From Debaryomyces hansenii CBS767 (Eukaryota; Ascomycota; Pichiomycetes; Serinales; Debaryomycetaceae), in NCBI RefSeq assembly GCF_000006445.2, contig NC_006048.2, positions 620,001 through 684,000 on the forward strand: 64,000 nucleotides of DNA. Direction: 5' to 3'. The notes below the pieces were generated by a model. The model made no database searches. It was not told the DNA's origin and saw only the letters and a program-made list of their open reading frames with translations. Shown in pieces: positions 42,841-52,142 of this stretch (its first letter is position 1; the number at the start of each line of letters is the position of its first letter). Both the position numbers and the translations under genes were made by a program.

Positions 42841-43259
42841 GTCTTCTTCTAAAATAGATGATGAAATGTGATGTTCTCTAATATGGTTACTAATATCATT
42901 TAATCGATATGAAATGTCAATGTAAAGAAGGAATAGTATCTACGTCTAAGTTTAAGGCTGATGAATAACTTATATCGGTTTGTAATCACATGACTTGGCA
43001 TGGTAATTATTCCGCCAGTACTACCTCGATAGATGAACAGAAGTCGATATACGTATAGTTTATAGGACCAGACAAAACGGAATGGACGCTCCGGAATACA
43101 GGGGCCATTCAATCGAAGTAATTGAAGTTTGGTGGCTACATTGGTCGAAATTGCCAGTAATTGGCGATCATTTCATACAAAAGACCACATAAGATCCCGA
43201 TCTGATATACTAGGTTAGGCAGTGAAACCTGACTAACTAGTTTCTACATTCAAAATAAA
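42841..43259. other. Spacer between MIL1 5' end and candidate ncRNA
   Basis: About 420 bases: promoter of MIL1 and downstream flank of the candidate RNA. A hairpin-like segment lies at about 43212-43240 (CTAGGTTAGG ... CCTGACTAACTAG). The short ORF at 42900-43112 (minus) has no recognisable similarity. Confidence 0.35.
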
Positions 43260-43795
43260 CATAAGGTTAATATGTCTGCAACATGGTTTTACTCAAAGCG
43301 CCCATTAGCCAAACGACCGTTCGCAGAGTCCAGGAATATGTTGCTACGAGCCAAGTGGCCGAGCTCAACAATTGGTCTGATCACCTCCGAAGAAGTGATC
43401 AGATGTCAATGTGAGCTCAAGACCGACCCGCCTGCTATACAACCCGTCGACGGAGCTGCTCTGTTTCATAACTCCTAAAAGCTTCGCCAAGTTGTAACAC
43501 TCCATATCATCAGTTCCCTAACACCTAGTCTGCTGAAAACTGCCGCTCAACCCCCGAAGGGGGACCAACAGCCACCTCAAACGTTAAAACGGCCCTAAGG
43601 AATGTTAATCACGAGGATTAACTCGACAATATGAAGGTACAATTTGAACTTTAAAACTTGCTTCTCGAGCGCCGAACTGCTACGGAAAACGACTACAGTT
43701 ATACAAAGATAACCCGAAAGTTTAATCCTTGCATTATACTGAGCGCCCACCGTAACACAGGTTGATGGAAATTAGTTAAAGAAAGAAACTAAAAT
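43260..43795 (-). ncRNA. Candidate structured non-coding RNA, unassigned
   Basis: A 530-base gap with no believable ORF folds well only as minus-strand RNA. Hairpin A (43347-43430): 84 bases, paired CGGGUC/GGCUCG, GGUC/GGCC, GAGCUC/GAGCUC, CAUUG/CAAUUG and UCUGAUCACUUC/GAGGUGAUCAGA closed by a cUUCGg tetraloop. Hairpin B (43551-43563): C4/G4 with a second cUUCGg tetraloop. Hairpin C (43511-43542): CAGUUUUC/GGGAACUG. Hairpin D (43440-43458): CAGCUCCG-UCGA-CGGGUUG. In A, C and D several G-U pairs on the minus strand would be A-C mismatches on the plus strand, which fixes the strand. A TATA box (TATATAA, 43822-43828) and an A10 tract lie upstream on that strand. Pairing of CUCGAG near 43664 with UUUGAG near 43289 suggests a long closing rod, as in SRP RNA, but I could not confirm SRP or RNase P consensus motifs. 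Ends are approximate; no clear Pol III terminator. Confidence 0.55.
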
Positions 43796-43821
43796 GAAAA
43801 ATCTTCGAAAATCTCACTTCC

Positions 43822-43828
43822 TTATATA
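43822..43828 (-). promoter_or_regulatory. TATA box for candidate ncRNA
   Basis: TATATAA on the minus strand about 30 bases before the proposed 5' end of the candidate RNA, preceded by an A10 tract (43842-43851). Equally, the T10 on the plus strand could be unrelated promoter sequence of BMT6. Confidence 0.4.
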
Positions 43829-43992
43829 GTCGCATACTACTTTTTTTTTTGGAATGTAAGCCGCACAACTGATGAGGCTTACCCGCAATTCAAACCAGTA
43901 TATCCTATACAGTAGGGCTTTTTAACAACCTTTGGACATAATTAGAACATAATTATACATAAACGACATATATAGGATTCTAAGTCGAAAAC

Positions 43993-44979
43993 ATGAGTAG
44001 GAGAATAGCTAGATCACAGGCAAGGAAGCTTGAGGAGGCCGAAGAAAGACAAGAGGAGGAAATAATAGATGTTGAAGGTCGTTCAGATTCGATGCCATTT
44101 CAGTCGAAATATTCTATAGAACCACCTAAGATAATCGATTTATTTGAAATGTCGTTTAAAAACATTCTTGATTCGGAAGACTTACAAAAACACATACAGA
44201 GCGTGAAAGGAGACTTGTATAATAGGAACTATATGTCAGCATTTGGCAATGATGATAAAAGATTTGCGTATGCATCGCGATGGACTCCTGCGAGAGCATT
44301 ATGCTATTCTTCGTTATTTGCAACATTAGAGCCGATAAGGTTGTTATTAGAGAAACCAGAAGGTGATAAGAGAGTGTTGTGTGTAGGTGGCGGTGCTGCA
44401 TCAGAATTGGTTGGATTGGCAGCGGTTTTTTGCAGATTGAAAGAATATTGTTCAAAATCAAATTCGTCTTTGCAATTAGATATTATCGATATAGCAGATT
44501 GGTCAACCATTGTAGGAACATTAACCAGCTATGTGAAGGAGAATTGGATATACAATGCTGCTGGCTTCAATACTAATTTTATACATGATGACATTTTGAC
44601 AGCAGATGTTGCGAAACTAGACTATCCAAAGTTAGATTTAATCACATTGTTATTCACAACGAACGAACTTTTCTGTGAAAAAAGAGCCCAAACCGTTCAA
44701 TTTTTGCAATCTTTGAACACTCATTGTCGAAAGGGATGTTACTTGTTGATTGCCGAAAGTGCTGGATCGTACTCGAACATAACCATTGGGACAAAAAAAT
44801 TTCCAGTTCAATTTTTAATTGACATGATTCTTATAGGAAAACCGGGTGAGAATTCTGGCAGCTGGGAAATAGTACAACAAAGTGAAAGCTGCTGGTATAG
44901 AGTAAACAAAAAAGAAATAGACTATAAGATGAAGTTAGAAAATATGAGATTTTTCTATAGACTATACAAAAAGAAATAG
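43993..44979 (+). CDS. BMT6: 25S rRNA (uridine-N3) methyltransferase Bmt6-like
   Basis: 328 residues. The SAM-binding glycine motif VLCVGGGAASELVGLA lies at about 123-138, preceded by WTPARALCYSSLF, a block typical of the fungal methyltransferase family that includes Saccharomyces Bmt6, which methylates U2843 of 25S rRNA in the nucleolus. LDIIDIADWSTIV is the acidic strand after motif II, and LDLITLLFTTNELF corresponds to motif IV. The N-terminus is basic (SRRIARSQARK), suiting nucleolar import. Start AACATGAG follows the ncRNA-bearing spacer. Confidence 0.85.
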   Translation: MSRRIARSQARKLEEAEERQEEEIIDVEGRSDSMPFQSKYSIEPPKIIDLFEMSFKNILDSEDLQKHIQSVKGDLYNRNYMSAFGNDDKRFAYASRWTPARALCYSSLFATLEPIRLLLEKPEGDKRVLCVGGGAASELVGLAAVFCRLKEYCSKSNSSLQLDIIDIADWSTIVGTLTSYVKENWIYNAAGFNTNFIHDDILTADVAKLDYPKLDLITLLFTTNELFCEKRAQTVQFLQSLNTHCRKGCYLLIAESAGSYSNITIGTKKFPVQFLIDMILIGKPGENSGSWEIVQQSESCWYRVNKKEIDYKMKLENMRFFYRLYKKK

Positions 44980-45237
44980 TTCGATCTGTATACTTAATTA
45001 CTTTAGCATTATCCTCTAATATTTCACAGTTAGTTAATACGTCGGTAGAAGATGTCTTCTTGTCGCTGACATATATCTTGCATATTATTTTCAAACATTA
45101 TTTCGTATGAATGTAGCAGCACCTGAAAGTATCTCCCCTCAACATTATTCTGCGATTCAATACCTTAACGAAATTAGTTTAACAGATAGACTAACATTAT
45201 GCGTAGCTTTGGACATTGTCTAGTTCATTTTTTGAGA

Positions 45238-46302
45238 TTAGATCTTTAAGTTCGAAATATCCTTTTCAAGGTCATCAGTATCATTCTTTGACTTCTCTTC
45301 CTTTGATTCTGTTTGTTTGTCTGTCTTCTCAGGTTTTTGGGTACCTTTCTCTGCTTCAACGTCTCTTATTTCTTCGGCTAATCTTTCTGATGCCTTGGAT
45401 AAAGATTTTTTAGAAACTTCCTCGTCATTAGTTTTTTCACCAATAGAATATGTGCTCTCGAACAAAGTTTTATTCTTATTTATCAACTCGTCTAGCTCTT
45501 CACTCCATCCCAATAATTCTGCCAAGGTAACTGCAGCTTCGTCACAATCAGATATAGCTAAAATGTCCGTCTTCCGCTTTCCATGTTTAAAATCACCTAC
45601 TACTTCATTATTAATAAGTAATCTAAGAGATTTTTTTGTGGTCTCCGATGGTAATGAAGCAAACGGATATACCGTCAATGATGTACCAGCCACTATGGCT
45701 ATTTCAACTTCGTCTGCATCTTCGTCCCACGTATCAAAAAATTTCACTGGCAAGGCTTCACCAAAAAAAACTATATCGGGCTTCACATAACCTCCACATT
45801 CCTGACATATTGGAATACCATCGTTAACCAGTTTGTCGGACATTTGTTTCTTCAATTCTTCTGTTGACATTTCTAGCGAACACTCAATACAATGATTTCT
45901 GGCGAATGAACCATGTGCTTCCACTATATACTCATCCTCAATACCTGCAACTCTCTCTAAAGTGTCAATATTTTGCGTATAAACTCGTTTTAATAGCTTC
46001 TTATCCTGGAAAAGTCTTAGCAAGTAATGAAACTTTGTAGGCATAAACTTCCCTGGATAAAGCTCATGAGCTAATGTATAAAATGCTTTTGGATTCTCCT
46101 TAAAGTAATCAATATCAAAAACAGCCTCGGCATATGGCAAGTCTAATTTAGCCAAGTTGGAGTATAACCCAGTATCTGGACTTCTAAAATCTGGAATACC
46201 TGCTGCTGTGGAGATACCAGCTCCTTCAAAAAAGGTTACTTTCTTATCACCAGCCTGTATTGCCTTGGCTATTGGTTCTAAAATCTTTGTTAGTTGATTC
46301 AT
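45238..46302 (-). CDS. HST2: NAD-dependent protein deacetylase Hst2 (sirtuin)
   Basis: 354 residues (Saccharomyces Hst2 is 357). Deacetylates lysines such as H4K16, mostly cytosolic. Class I sirtuin motifs: GAGISTAAGIPDFRSP (about 27-42), TQNIDTLER (109-117), catalytic His130 in EAHGSFARNHC, zinc ligands Cys138, Cys141, Cys166 and Cys169, and VFFGEALP. The C-terminal 60 residues are Lys/Glu-rich and lack the Sir2 N-terminal extension, which together favour Hst2. It shares a 206-base promoter with RQC2 that carries a perfect TCACGTGA palindrome. Confidence 0.95.
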   Translation of the reverse strand: MNQLTKILEPIAKAIQAGDKKVTFFEGAGISTAAGIPDFRSPDTGLYSNLAKLDLPYAEAVFDIDYFKENPKAFYTLAHELYPGKFMPTKFHYLLRLFQDKKLLKRVYTQNIDTLERVAGIEDEYIVEAHGSFARNHCIECSLEMSTEELKKQMSDKLVNDGIPICQECGGYVKPDIVFFGEALPVKFFDTWDEDADEVEIAIVAGTSLTVYPFASLPSETTKKSLRLLINNEVVGDFKHGKRKTDILAISDCDEAAVTLAELLGWSEELDELINKNKTLFESTYSIGEKTNDEEVSKKSLSKASERLAEEIRDVEAEKGTQKPEKTDKQTESKEEKSKNDTDDLEKDISNLKI

Positions 46303-46400
46303 CAGCTTATTATATATCTCTAAGACTTTCTACGGACCCTAGCTTGTGTCTAGTCTTATCAAATCGTTATAATATCTACTTCCAAGGTTTATCGATTGCT

Positions 46401-46406
46401 CACGTG
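46401..46406. promoter_or_regulatory. TCACGTGA palindrome, HST2/RQC2 promoter
   Basis: Full 8-base palindrome TCACGTGA centred between the two divergent starts (about 99 bases from HST2 and 103 from RQC2), a Cbf1/bHLH site. Confidence 0.5.
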
Positions 46407-46508
46407 AATTTCATGAAATGGCGGCAACTTGATCGAGTTGAAAAATGAAGCACCAATTCAGTTACTATATAATTTTAATCCTTTAAACAGACAGGGAGTA
46501 ATCTAAAC

Positions 46509-49500
46509 ATGAAGGTATGTTAGACGCTTTTTGGATTGAAATATGGAGCTATTTACTAACGATCTACTAGCAAAGAATTACAGGTTTAGACCTTCAAATA
46601 ATCACTGCAGAGCTTTCGAAAGAGATTTTGAATTATCGTTTGCAAAATATTTACAATGTATCTAGTTCATCTCGTCAATTCTTACTCAAATTCTCAATTC
46701 CTGACTCCAAGAAAGTGGTTGTCTTAGATTGTGGGAATAAGCTTCATTTAACAGAATTTGACCGTCCAACCACTCAAACACCATCTAATTTTGTCACTAA
46801 ATTGAGAAAGCATTTAAAGACCAGGCGTTTATCCCAAATTAAGCAAATTGGTAACGATAGGGTATTGGTACTTGAATTCAGTGATGGCTTGTTCTACTTG
46901 GCTTTAGAATTCTTCAGCGCAGGAAACATATTGTTGTTAGATCAAGATAGAAAAATTTTGTCATTGCAGAGGATGGTGAGTGATAAAGGTGGCAACGACA
47001 GATACGCGGTTAATGAGATATACAAGATGTTTGACGAGTCGTTGTTTAAATCGGATTTCAATTATGAACGTAAGACCTACTCAAAAGAACAAGTTCAAGG
47101 ATGGATAAAGTCACAAAGGGATAAATTGGATCAGAGGAGTCAGGATGGCAATAAGAAGAAAAATAAGGTTTTCTCAATCCATAAGCTATTGTTTGTAAAT
47201 TCCAGTCATCTTTCTAGTGATTTAGTTCAACTCAATTTGATAAAAAATGGCATTCTGTCCTCCGCAAGTTGTTTCGATTTTGAAAATGACGATGCAAAGA
47301 TGGATTTAATCATTAAAGCGTTAGAGGAAGCTGAAAGCGACTACATTAATTTATTGGAGAAATCAGAAGATGCAATCAATGGCTATATTGTCAGTAAAAA
47401 GAATCTTCTGTATAATCCTGATAATGACGATTCGACAAATGATTTAGAATATATTATGGATGAATTTTATCCTTATAAACCTTATAAATCGGATATGGAT
47501 AATTACAGATTTACAGAAATACAGGGTTATAATAGGACTATGGATTCTTTCTTTTCCACTATTGAATCTACTAAGTATGCATTGAGAATTGATCAACAGA
47601 AACAGCAAGCAACAAAAAGATTGGATTATGCTCGTGAAGAAAGAGATAAACAAATTCAATCTTTGCTTGCTCAGCAAGAGCTGAATATTAAGAAAGGGGA
47701 TGCTATAATGTATTATGCTGATCTAGTAGATCAATGTAAGGATTCTGTTGTGAAATTAATTGATCAGCAAATGGATTGGACCAACATTGAAAGCCTTATC
47801 GAATTAGAGCAATCAAGAGGCAATAAAATTGCTAGGTTTATCAACTTACCGTTGAATTTGAAGGAAAACAAAATTAATTTGCATCTTCCAGACATGGACG
47901 AAGAAAATGAAGAAAATAAGACTGCATTTGATTCAGACTCGGATTCTGATTCTGATTCTGATTCTGATAGCTCCAGTGACGAATCTGAGCTGGAGTCTGA
48001 TTCAGATTCGGACTCGGATTCAGATTCGGAAACGACTTCAGAAGCAAGACCTAAACAGAAAAAGGTGAAAAAGTCGGGCAAGCCCGCAAAATCCAAAATC
48101 TCTGTTTGGATCGATATTTCATTATCTCCGTTTGCAAATGCAAGAGTGTACTTTGAAAGTAAGAAATCAGCAGAGAGTAAGCAAATTAAAGTCGAAAAGA
48201 GTACAGAATTTGCTTTAAAGAATGCTAAAAAGAAAATTGAACAAGACTTAAATAACAAATTGAAAAATGAAAATGATTCTTTAAAACAAATTAGACCAAA
48301 GTATTGGTTTGAAAAATTTTTATGGTTTGTATCCAGTGAAGGCTATTTGTGTTTGGCTGGTAGAGATAACTCTCAAATTGATATGATATATTATAGACAT
48401 TTTAACGATAATGATTATTTTATATCGTCTGACATTGAAGGCTCATTAAAAGTGTTCATTAAAAACCCTTTCAAAGGCGAAAGTATACCACCTTCTACGT
48501 TAATGCAAGCAGGAATATTTGCTATTTCCGCGTCTTCTGCGTGGAACGGTAAAGTAACAACTTCAGCTTGGTTATTACATGGTGCTGATATTTCGAAGAA
48601 AGACTTCGATGGCACTTTAATCTCCTCTGGAAATTTTAATTACAAAGCTAAGAAAACCTACCTTCCACCGTGTCAGCTTATCATGGGCTTTGGATTTTAC
48701 TGGTTAGGTGACGAAGAAACGACTAAAAAGTATACAGAAACCAGGCTTTCAAGAGAAGAAGAGCATGGTTTGAAAATCGTAATGGATAATAAAAAGCAAG
48801 ATCTCGAGCACTCCTCAAAATCTCTGAATAAAATTCAATCTAGTCTCAACGAAGTGGACGACGAAAAGGTGTCAGCTAAAGAGGATACTGAACCATCAAA
48901 AGAAGATATCACGAGCGAACCTGCTTCAGAATCTAAGGAAGGTAAAAAGAGATTGAGTGCAAAAGAAAGAAGGATGTTACGTAAAGGTAAAGACATTAAG
49001 GTGTCTGAGAATGAGGATACTGATGAAGACGTTTTTGATCCTATTGAACAAGAAATGAAGAACTTGAAGCTCGAAGAAACAAAAAAGAAAACAGCGGAGC
49101 CATCTTCTCAAAAGCCACCAAATGTAAGAGGTAAAAAGTCAAAAATGAAGAAAATTGCAGCCAAATACGCAGATCAGGATGAGGAAGAAAGAAAAATTAG
49201 AATGGAAGCATTAGGAACGTTGAAACAAGTCGAGGCAGAAAAGCAAAAACAAATTGATGAAGAAGAGAATAAGGAACTGAAAGATAAGTATGTCAATGAA
49301 GCTTTGAATGCTGAGAGACGTAAGAATCAAGAAGAAAGGGAGTATAGAAAATATATTATGGAAGAGGCCAATGAGGACGAATCAAGTGTTGTTAATTACT
49401 TAGAAATTCTTGATTCTTTCATTTCTAAACCACAACCGGATGATTGTTTAGTGAATCTTGTTCCTGTCTTTGCACCATGGTCGGCCTTAACTAAATTCAA

Positions 49501-49759
49501 GTATAAGGTTAAGATTCAACCTGGAGGCGGTAAAAAAGGTAAGTGCATCAATGATACCTTGAACTACTTCGCAAATCGTAAGCTGGATCCATCTCATACT
49601 GATACCGAGTTAGATTGGGATAATGAAAGAGAAATATTGAAGGGTGCTAAGCCCAACGATTTAATGGGTGTATTCACTGTCAGTAAGGTTAAATTGATGT
49701 TACCAGGTGGACAAGACAAGACTGCAAGAAAGGCGCCTGCAAAAAAAGGTAAGAGATAG
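46509..49759 (+). CDS. RQC2: Rqc2/Tae2 ribosome quality control factor, spliced
   Basis: 1064 residues in two exons: 46509-46514 and 46571-49759. Rqc2 binds stalled 60S-peptidyl-tRNA and directs C-terminal Ala/Thr tails. The first exon is only ATGAAG; joining gives MKQRITGLDLQIITAELS, which matches Saccharomyces Rqc2 (MKQRISALDL). The residues needed for tailing, Asp9, Asp98 and Arg99, are all in place at identical numbers. Domains: NFACT-N about 1-450, an acidic Ser-Asp repeat about 456-490, coiled coil, NFACT-R about 511-640 (SKISVWIDISLSPFANARVY, WFVSSEGYLCLAGRD), a charged region, and NFACT-C about 955-1040 (LVPVFAPWSAL, KVKIQPGGGKKGK). Read without splicing, translation stops after four codons. 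Confidence 0.95.
46515..46570 (+). other. Spliceosomal intron of RQC2
   Basis: 56 bases: donor GTATGT, branch point TACTAAC at 46554-46560, acceptor CTAG at 46567-46570, 10 bases after the branch site. The next AG choices would create stops within four codons. Confidence 0.92.
47934..48036 (+). repeat. Ser-Asp coding repeat in RQC2
   Basis: Two runs of repeated GA[T/C]TC[T/G/A] hexamers encoding (SD)n, separated by a short Glu/Ser stretch. Likely length-variable between strains. Confidence 0.8.
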
Positions 49760-50270
49760 AGTATCTAGTTAAATCAATACAGGTTTATATGTGTATCTTA
49801 AGTAGCAAAGTAAGCAAAATTACAAAAAATTTTTTGAAACTCTCTATTATTCTTACCAATTCACCCCTTGATATCAAGTAGTATGTATGGACTAACGATT
49901 ACAAGAAAAAATTCTGGAACCCGCAATATATGCCGGTCGTTTATCCCCGTGGGTTATTGTTAGCACTCATTAGCTATTATAATATGCGATGTTGCGAGTG
50001 AACAATTCATTATAAGGGGTAGCAACGTACACTAATGATAGGGCTCATACCAAGCTTTATGTGTTTGGTAAAGCTTGCAGCTCAAAAATGTCACTAATCA
50101 AACAAATTTGGTAATCCATATATCAAAACTGAAACTTTTGTAAATATCGATACCACATGGCATTTGAAGAATCCATGTTCCATATTCTTAAAGTATAAGT
50201 ATATATATAGTGCAGTATTTCACTGCCATAAATTTCTCGAGCTTAGGTATAAGGTCTAAATTATTACAAA
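49760..50270. promoter_or_regulatory. Promoter region of acid phosphatase 1
   Basis: 511 bases between RQC2 and the first phosphatase. TATA box TATATATATAG at 50200-50210. No CACGTG or CACGTT Pho4 core was found on either strand, unlike the next gene. Confidence 0.5.
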
Positions 50271-51656
50271 ATGGTTTCAATTTCAAAAATTGTTTCCTCA
50301 AGCTTAATATTTGCTGCAAATGACCAATTTAGAGATGTTGGTTCTGTTGACTTGGCTGCTAAGACACAATACAACATCGTTAAATATATGTATGGTAATG
50401 GACCATATATGCAAAATCCAGGGTATGGGATTTCTACAGATGTACCTGACCAATGTACTCTTGAACATGTACAGGTTTACATGAGACATGGAGAGAGATA
50501 TCCTGGTATTTCAGATGGAGAAAAGCAGAAAGCATTGGTTGATAAGTTGCAATCGTATAATTCATCTCTCTCTGGACCATTGTCATTCTTGAATGACTAC
50601 GAATATTATGTCAAAGACGATTCGTTGTACGAGTTAGAAACGACACCTTCTAATGCGAAAGGTCCTTTTACTGGATACGAAACTTGTAATAAGGCCGGCC
50701 TGGCATTTAGAGCTAAATACAATGACTTGTATAACGAAAATGAAACATTGCCTGTTTTCATTGCTGCATCTAAAAGAGTTTATGATCTGGCTGATTTCTT
50801 CGTTAATGGGTTTCTCGGAGAGGATTACGATGAGGACAAAATCAAGAGAGTGGTTATTTCTGAGGAAAAATCATCCGGTTTCAACTCCTTGACACCACGT
50901 TGGGCTTGTCCACTGTACTATAACCCAAATACTACGGCACCAAAATTTAAGTCTGACTATCTCGAAGATATTGCTGATAGATTGAAAACAGATAACGATG
51001 GCTTAAACCTTACTAGCTCGGATATTCCATATTTATTCCAATTATGTTCCTTCGAACTCAATTCTAAAGGCTATTCTCAGTTTTGTGATATTTTTACACA
51101 AGATGAATTGGTTACTAATGATTACGCCCAAGGATATAATTCTTACCATTCAGCTGGTGCAGGTAGCGAAACTAGTAAGTACGCTGGGTCCGTCCAATTA
51201 AACGCAAGTTTAGCTTTATTGAAGGAAGATGACCCAAAAAATAAGATTGTGTTATCTTTCACGCATGATACTGATATTCAAGTATTTTACGCTAGTTTAG
51301 GGCTTTTTGATGTCTCGGGTGAAATGCCATCCGACAAAGTTGATGTGAGAAACGCTTTCCGTCGTACTGAGGTGGTTCCAATGGGTGGAAGATTAATCAC
51401 TGAAAAGTACAAATGCGACGGGAAATCCTATGTTAGGTTTATCGCCAATGATGCCGTTATTCCACTTCAGAACTGTTCTGATGGTCCAGGCTTTTCATGT
51501 AGCTTGACTGAATTTGAAGATATCGTTAGCAAAAAACAGTCTTTCAACTTATTAGATAAATGTAACACGCCTGACGATATTCCTCATGAATTAACATTTT
51601 ATTGGGATTATGATGAAAAGAATTATAATGCCACAGCTCCTAGAGTTACTGCATGA
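50271..51656 (+). CDS. Histidine acid phosphatase, secreted (tandem copy 1)
   Basis: 461 residues of the Pho5/Pho3/Pho11 family, which release phosphate from organic esters at the cell wall. Catalytic motif MRHGERYP with nucleophile His73 and phosphate-binding Arg72; the proton donor motif is SFTHDTDIQ. Conserved cysteines (for example in DQCTLEH, LCSFEL and SDGPGFSCSL) fit the disulphides of secreted enzymes, and several NxS/T sites suit glycosylation. The N-terminus (SISKIVSSSLIFAA) is a short, weak signal sequence. It is a tandem paralogue of the gene at 52143; which copy is the phosphate-repressible one cannot be told from the protein. Confidence 0.92.
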   Translation: MVSISKIVSSSLIFAANDQFRDVGSVDLAAKTQYNIVKYMYGNGPYMQNPGYGISTDVPDQCTLEHVQVYMRHGERYPGISDGEKQKALVDKLQSYNSSLSGPLSFLNDYEYYVKDDSLYELETTPSNAKGPFTGYETCNKAGLAFRAKYNDLYNENETLPVFIAASKRVYDLADFFVNGFLGEDYDEDKIKRVVISEEKSSGFNSLTPRWACPLYYNPNTTAPKFKSDYLEDIADRLKTDNDGLNLTSSDIPYLFQLCSFELNSKGYSQFCDIFTQDELVTNDYAQGYNSYHSAGAGSETSKYAGSVQLNASLALLKEDDPKNKIVLSFTHDTDIQVFYASLGLFDVSGEMPSDKVDVRNAFRRTEVVPMGGRLITEKYKCDGKSYVRFIANDAVIPLQNCSDGPGFSCSLTEFEDIVSKKQSFNLLDKCNTPDDIPHELTFYWDYDEKNYNATAPRVTA

Positions 51657-52142
51657 TTGTCTTTTTTAACATTAAAAGATAACATAGATTATTTTGCAAT
51701 TAAAATTTTTATAGTTATTTACTTAAAAGTTATTGGTAGTTCATTAAACGTGGTGATCCTCGTACTATTCGTCTACGCTACTTGGTTATTATATCTTAAA
51801 AAAGATAGTCCGTAACAATAGTGATAATATAAAATCTGCAGCATAAGCCATTCAAATGTAGCACACGTGTATAACACAATAAAAGTAGTTGATCTGTATT
51901 CATCTATTGGATATTTCTTTGGCGATAAAAGTAAACATTATTAAATAGGTCCTGAATCATCCGAACTATTCATCTCGGCTAAACCTTTATAGTATGACAT
52001 AGTCTGATTGGTTTTTGGCGAATTTAGAACGTGCTCAGCATATATATAGAAGCATATAATAAAGGTGAATGGTATCTGATTTAATTTTCAAGAGTTACCT
52101 ATTAGTGAATAATAAGCTAGAAACATCATTAAGGTTGAAATA
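51657..52142. promoter_or_regulatory. Promoter of acid phosphatase 2 with Pho4-type sites
   Basis: 486 bases with three Pho4-like cores: AACGTG (reverse of CACGTT) at 51747-51752, CACGTG at 51864-51869 and AACGTG at 52028-52033, the last just before a TATATATA box (52041-52048). This is the pattern of a phosphate-starvation promoter. Confidence 0.6.

Noticed and set aside
43280..43300. GGTTTTACTC resembling the U5 snRNA loop
   Set aside because: The conserved U5 loop begins GCCUUUUAC; the match fails at the key positions and no Sm site follows.
43272..43478. 68-codon plus-strand ORF
   Set aside because: It lies across the long hairpin of the candidate RNA, has no similarity and is best explained by chance.
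43505..43535. CCCTAACACCT on the plus strand as a possible telomerase RNA template
   Set aside because: It resembles but does not match the complement of the telomere repeat I recall for Debaryomyces, has no flanking template repeat, and lies inside a hairpin that favours the opposite strand.
47764..48258. 164-codon minus-strand ORF inside RQC2
   Set aside because: Its Ser/Glu repeats mirror the Ser-Asp repeat of RQC2; shadow.
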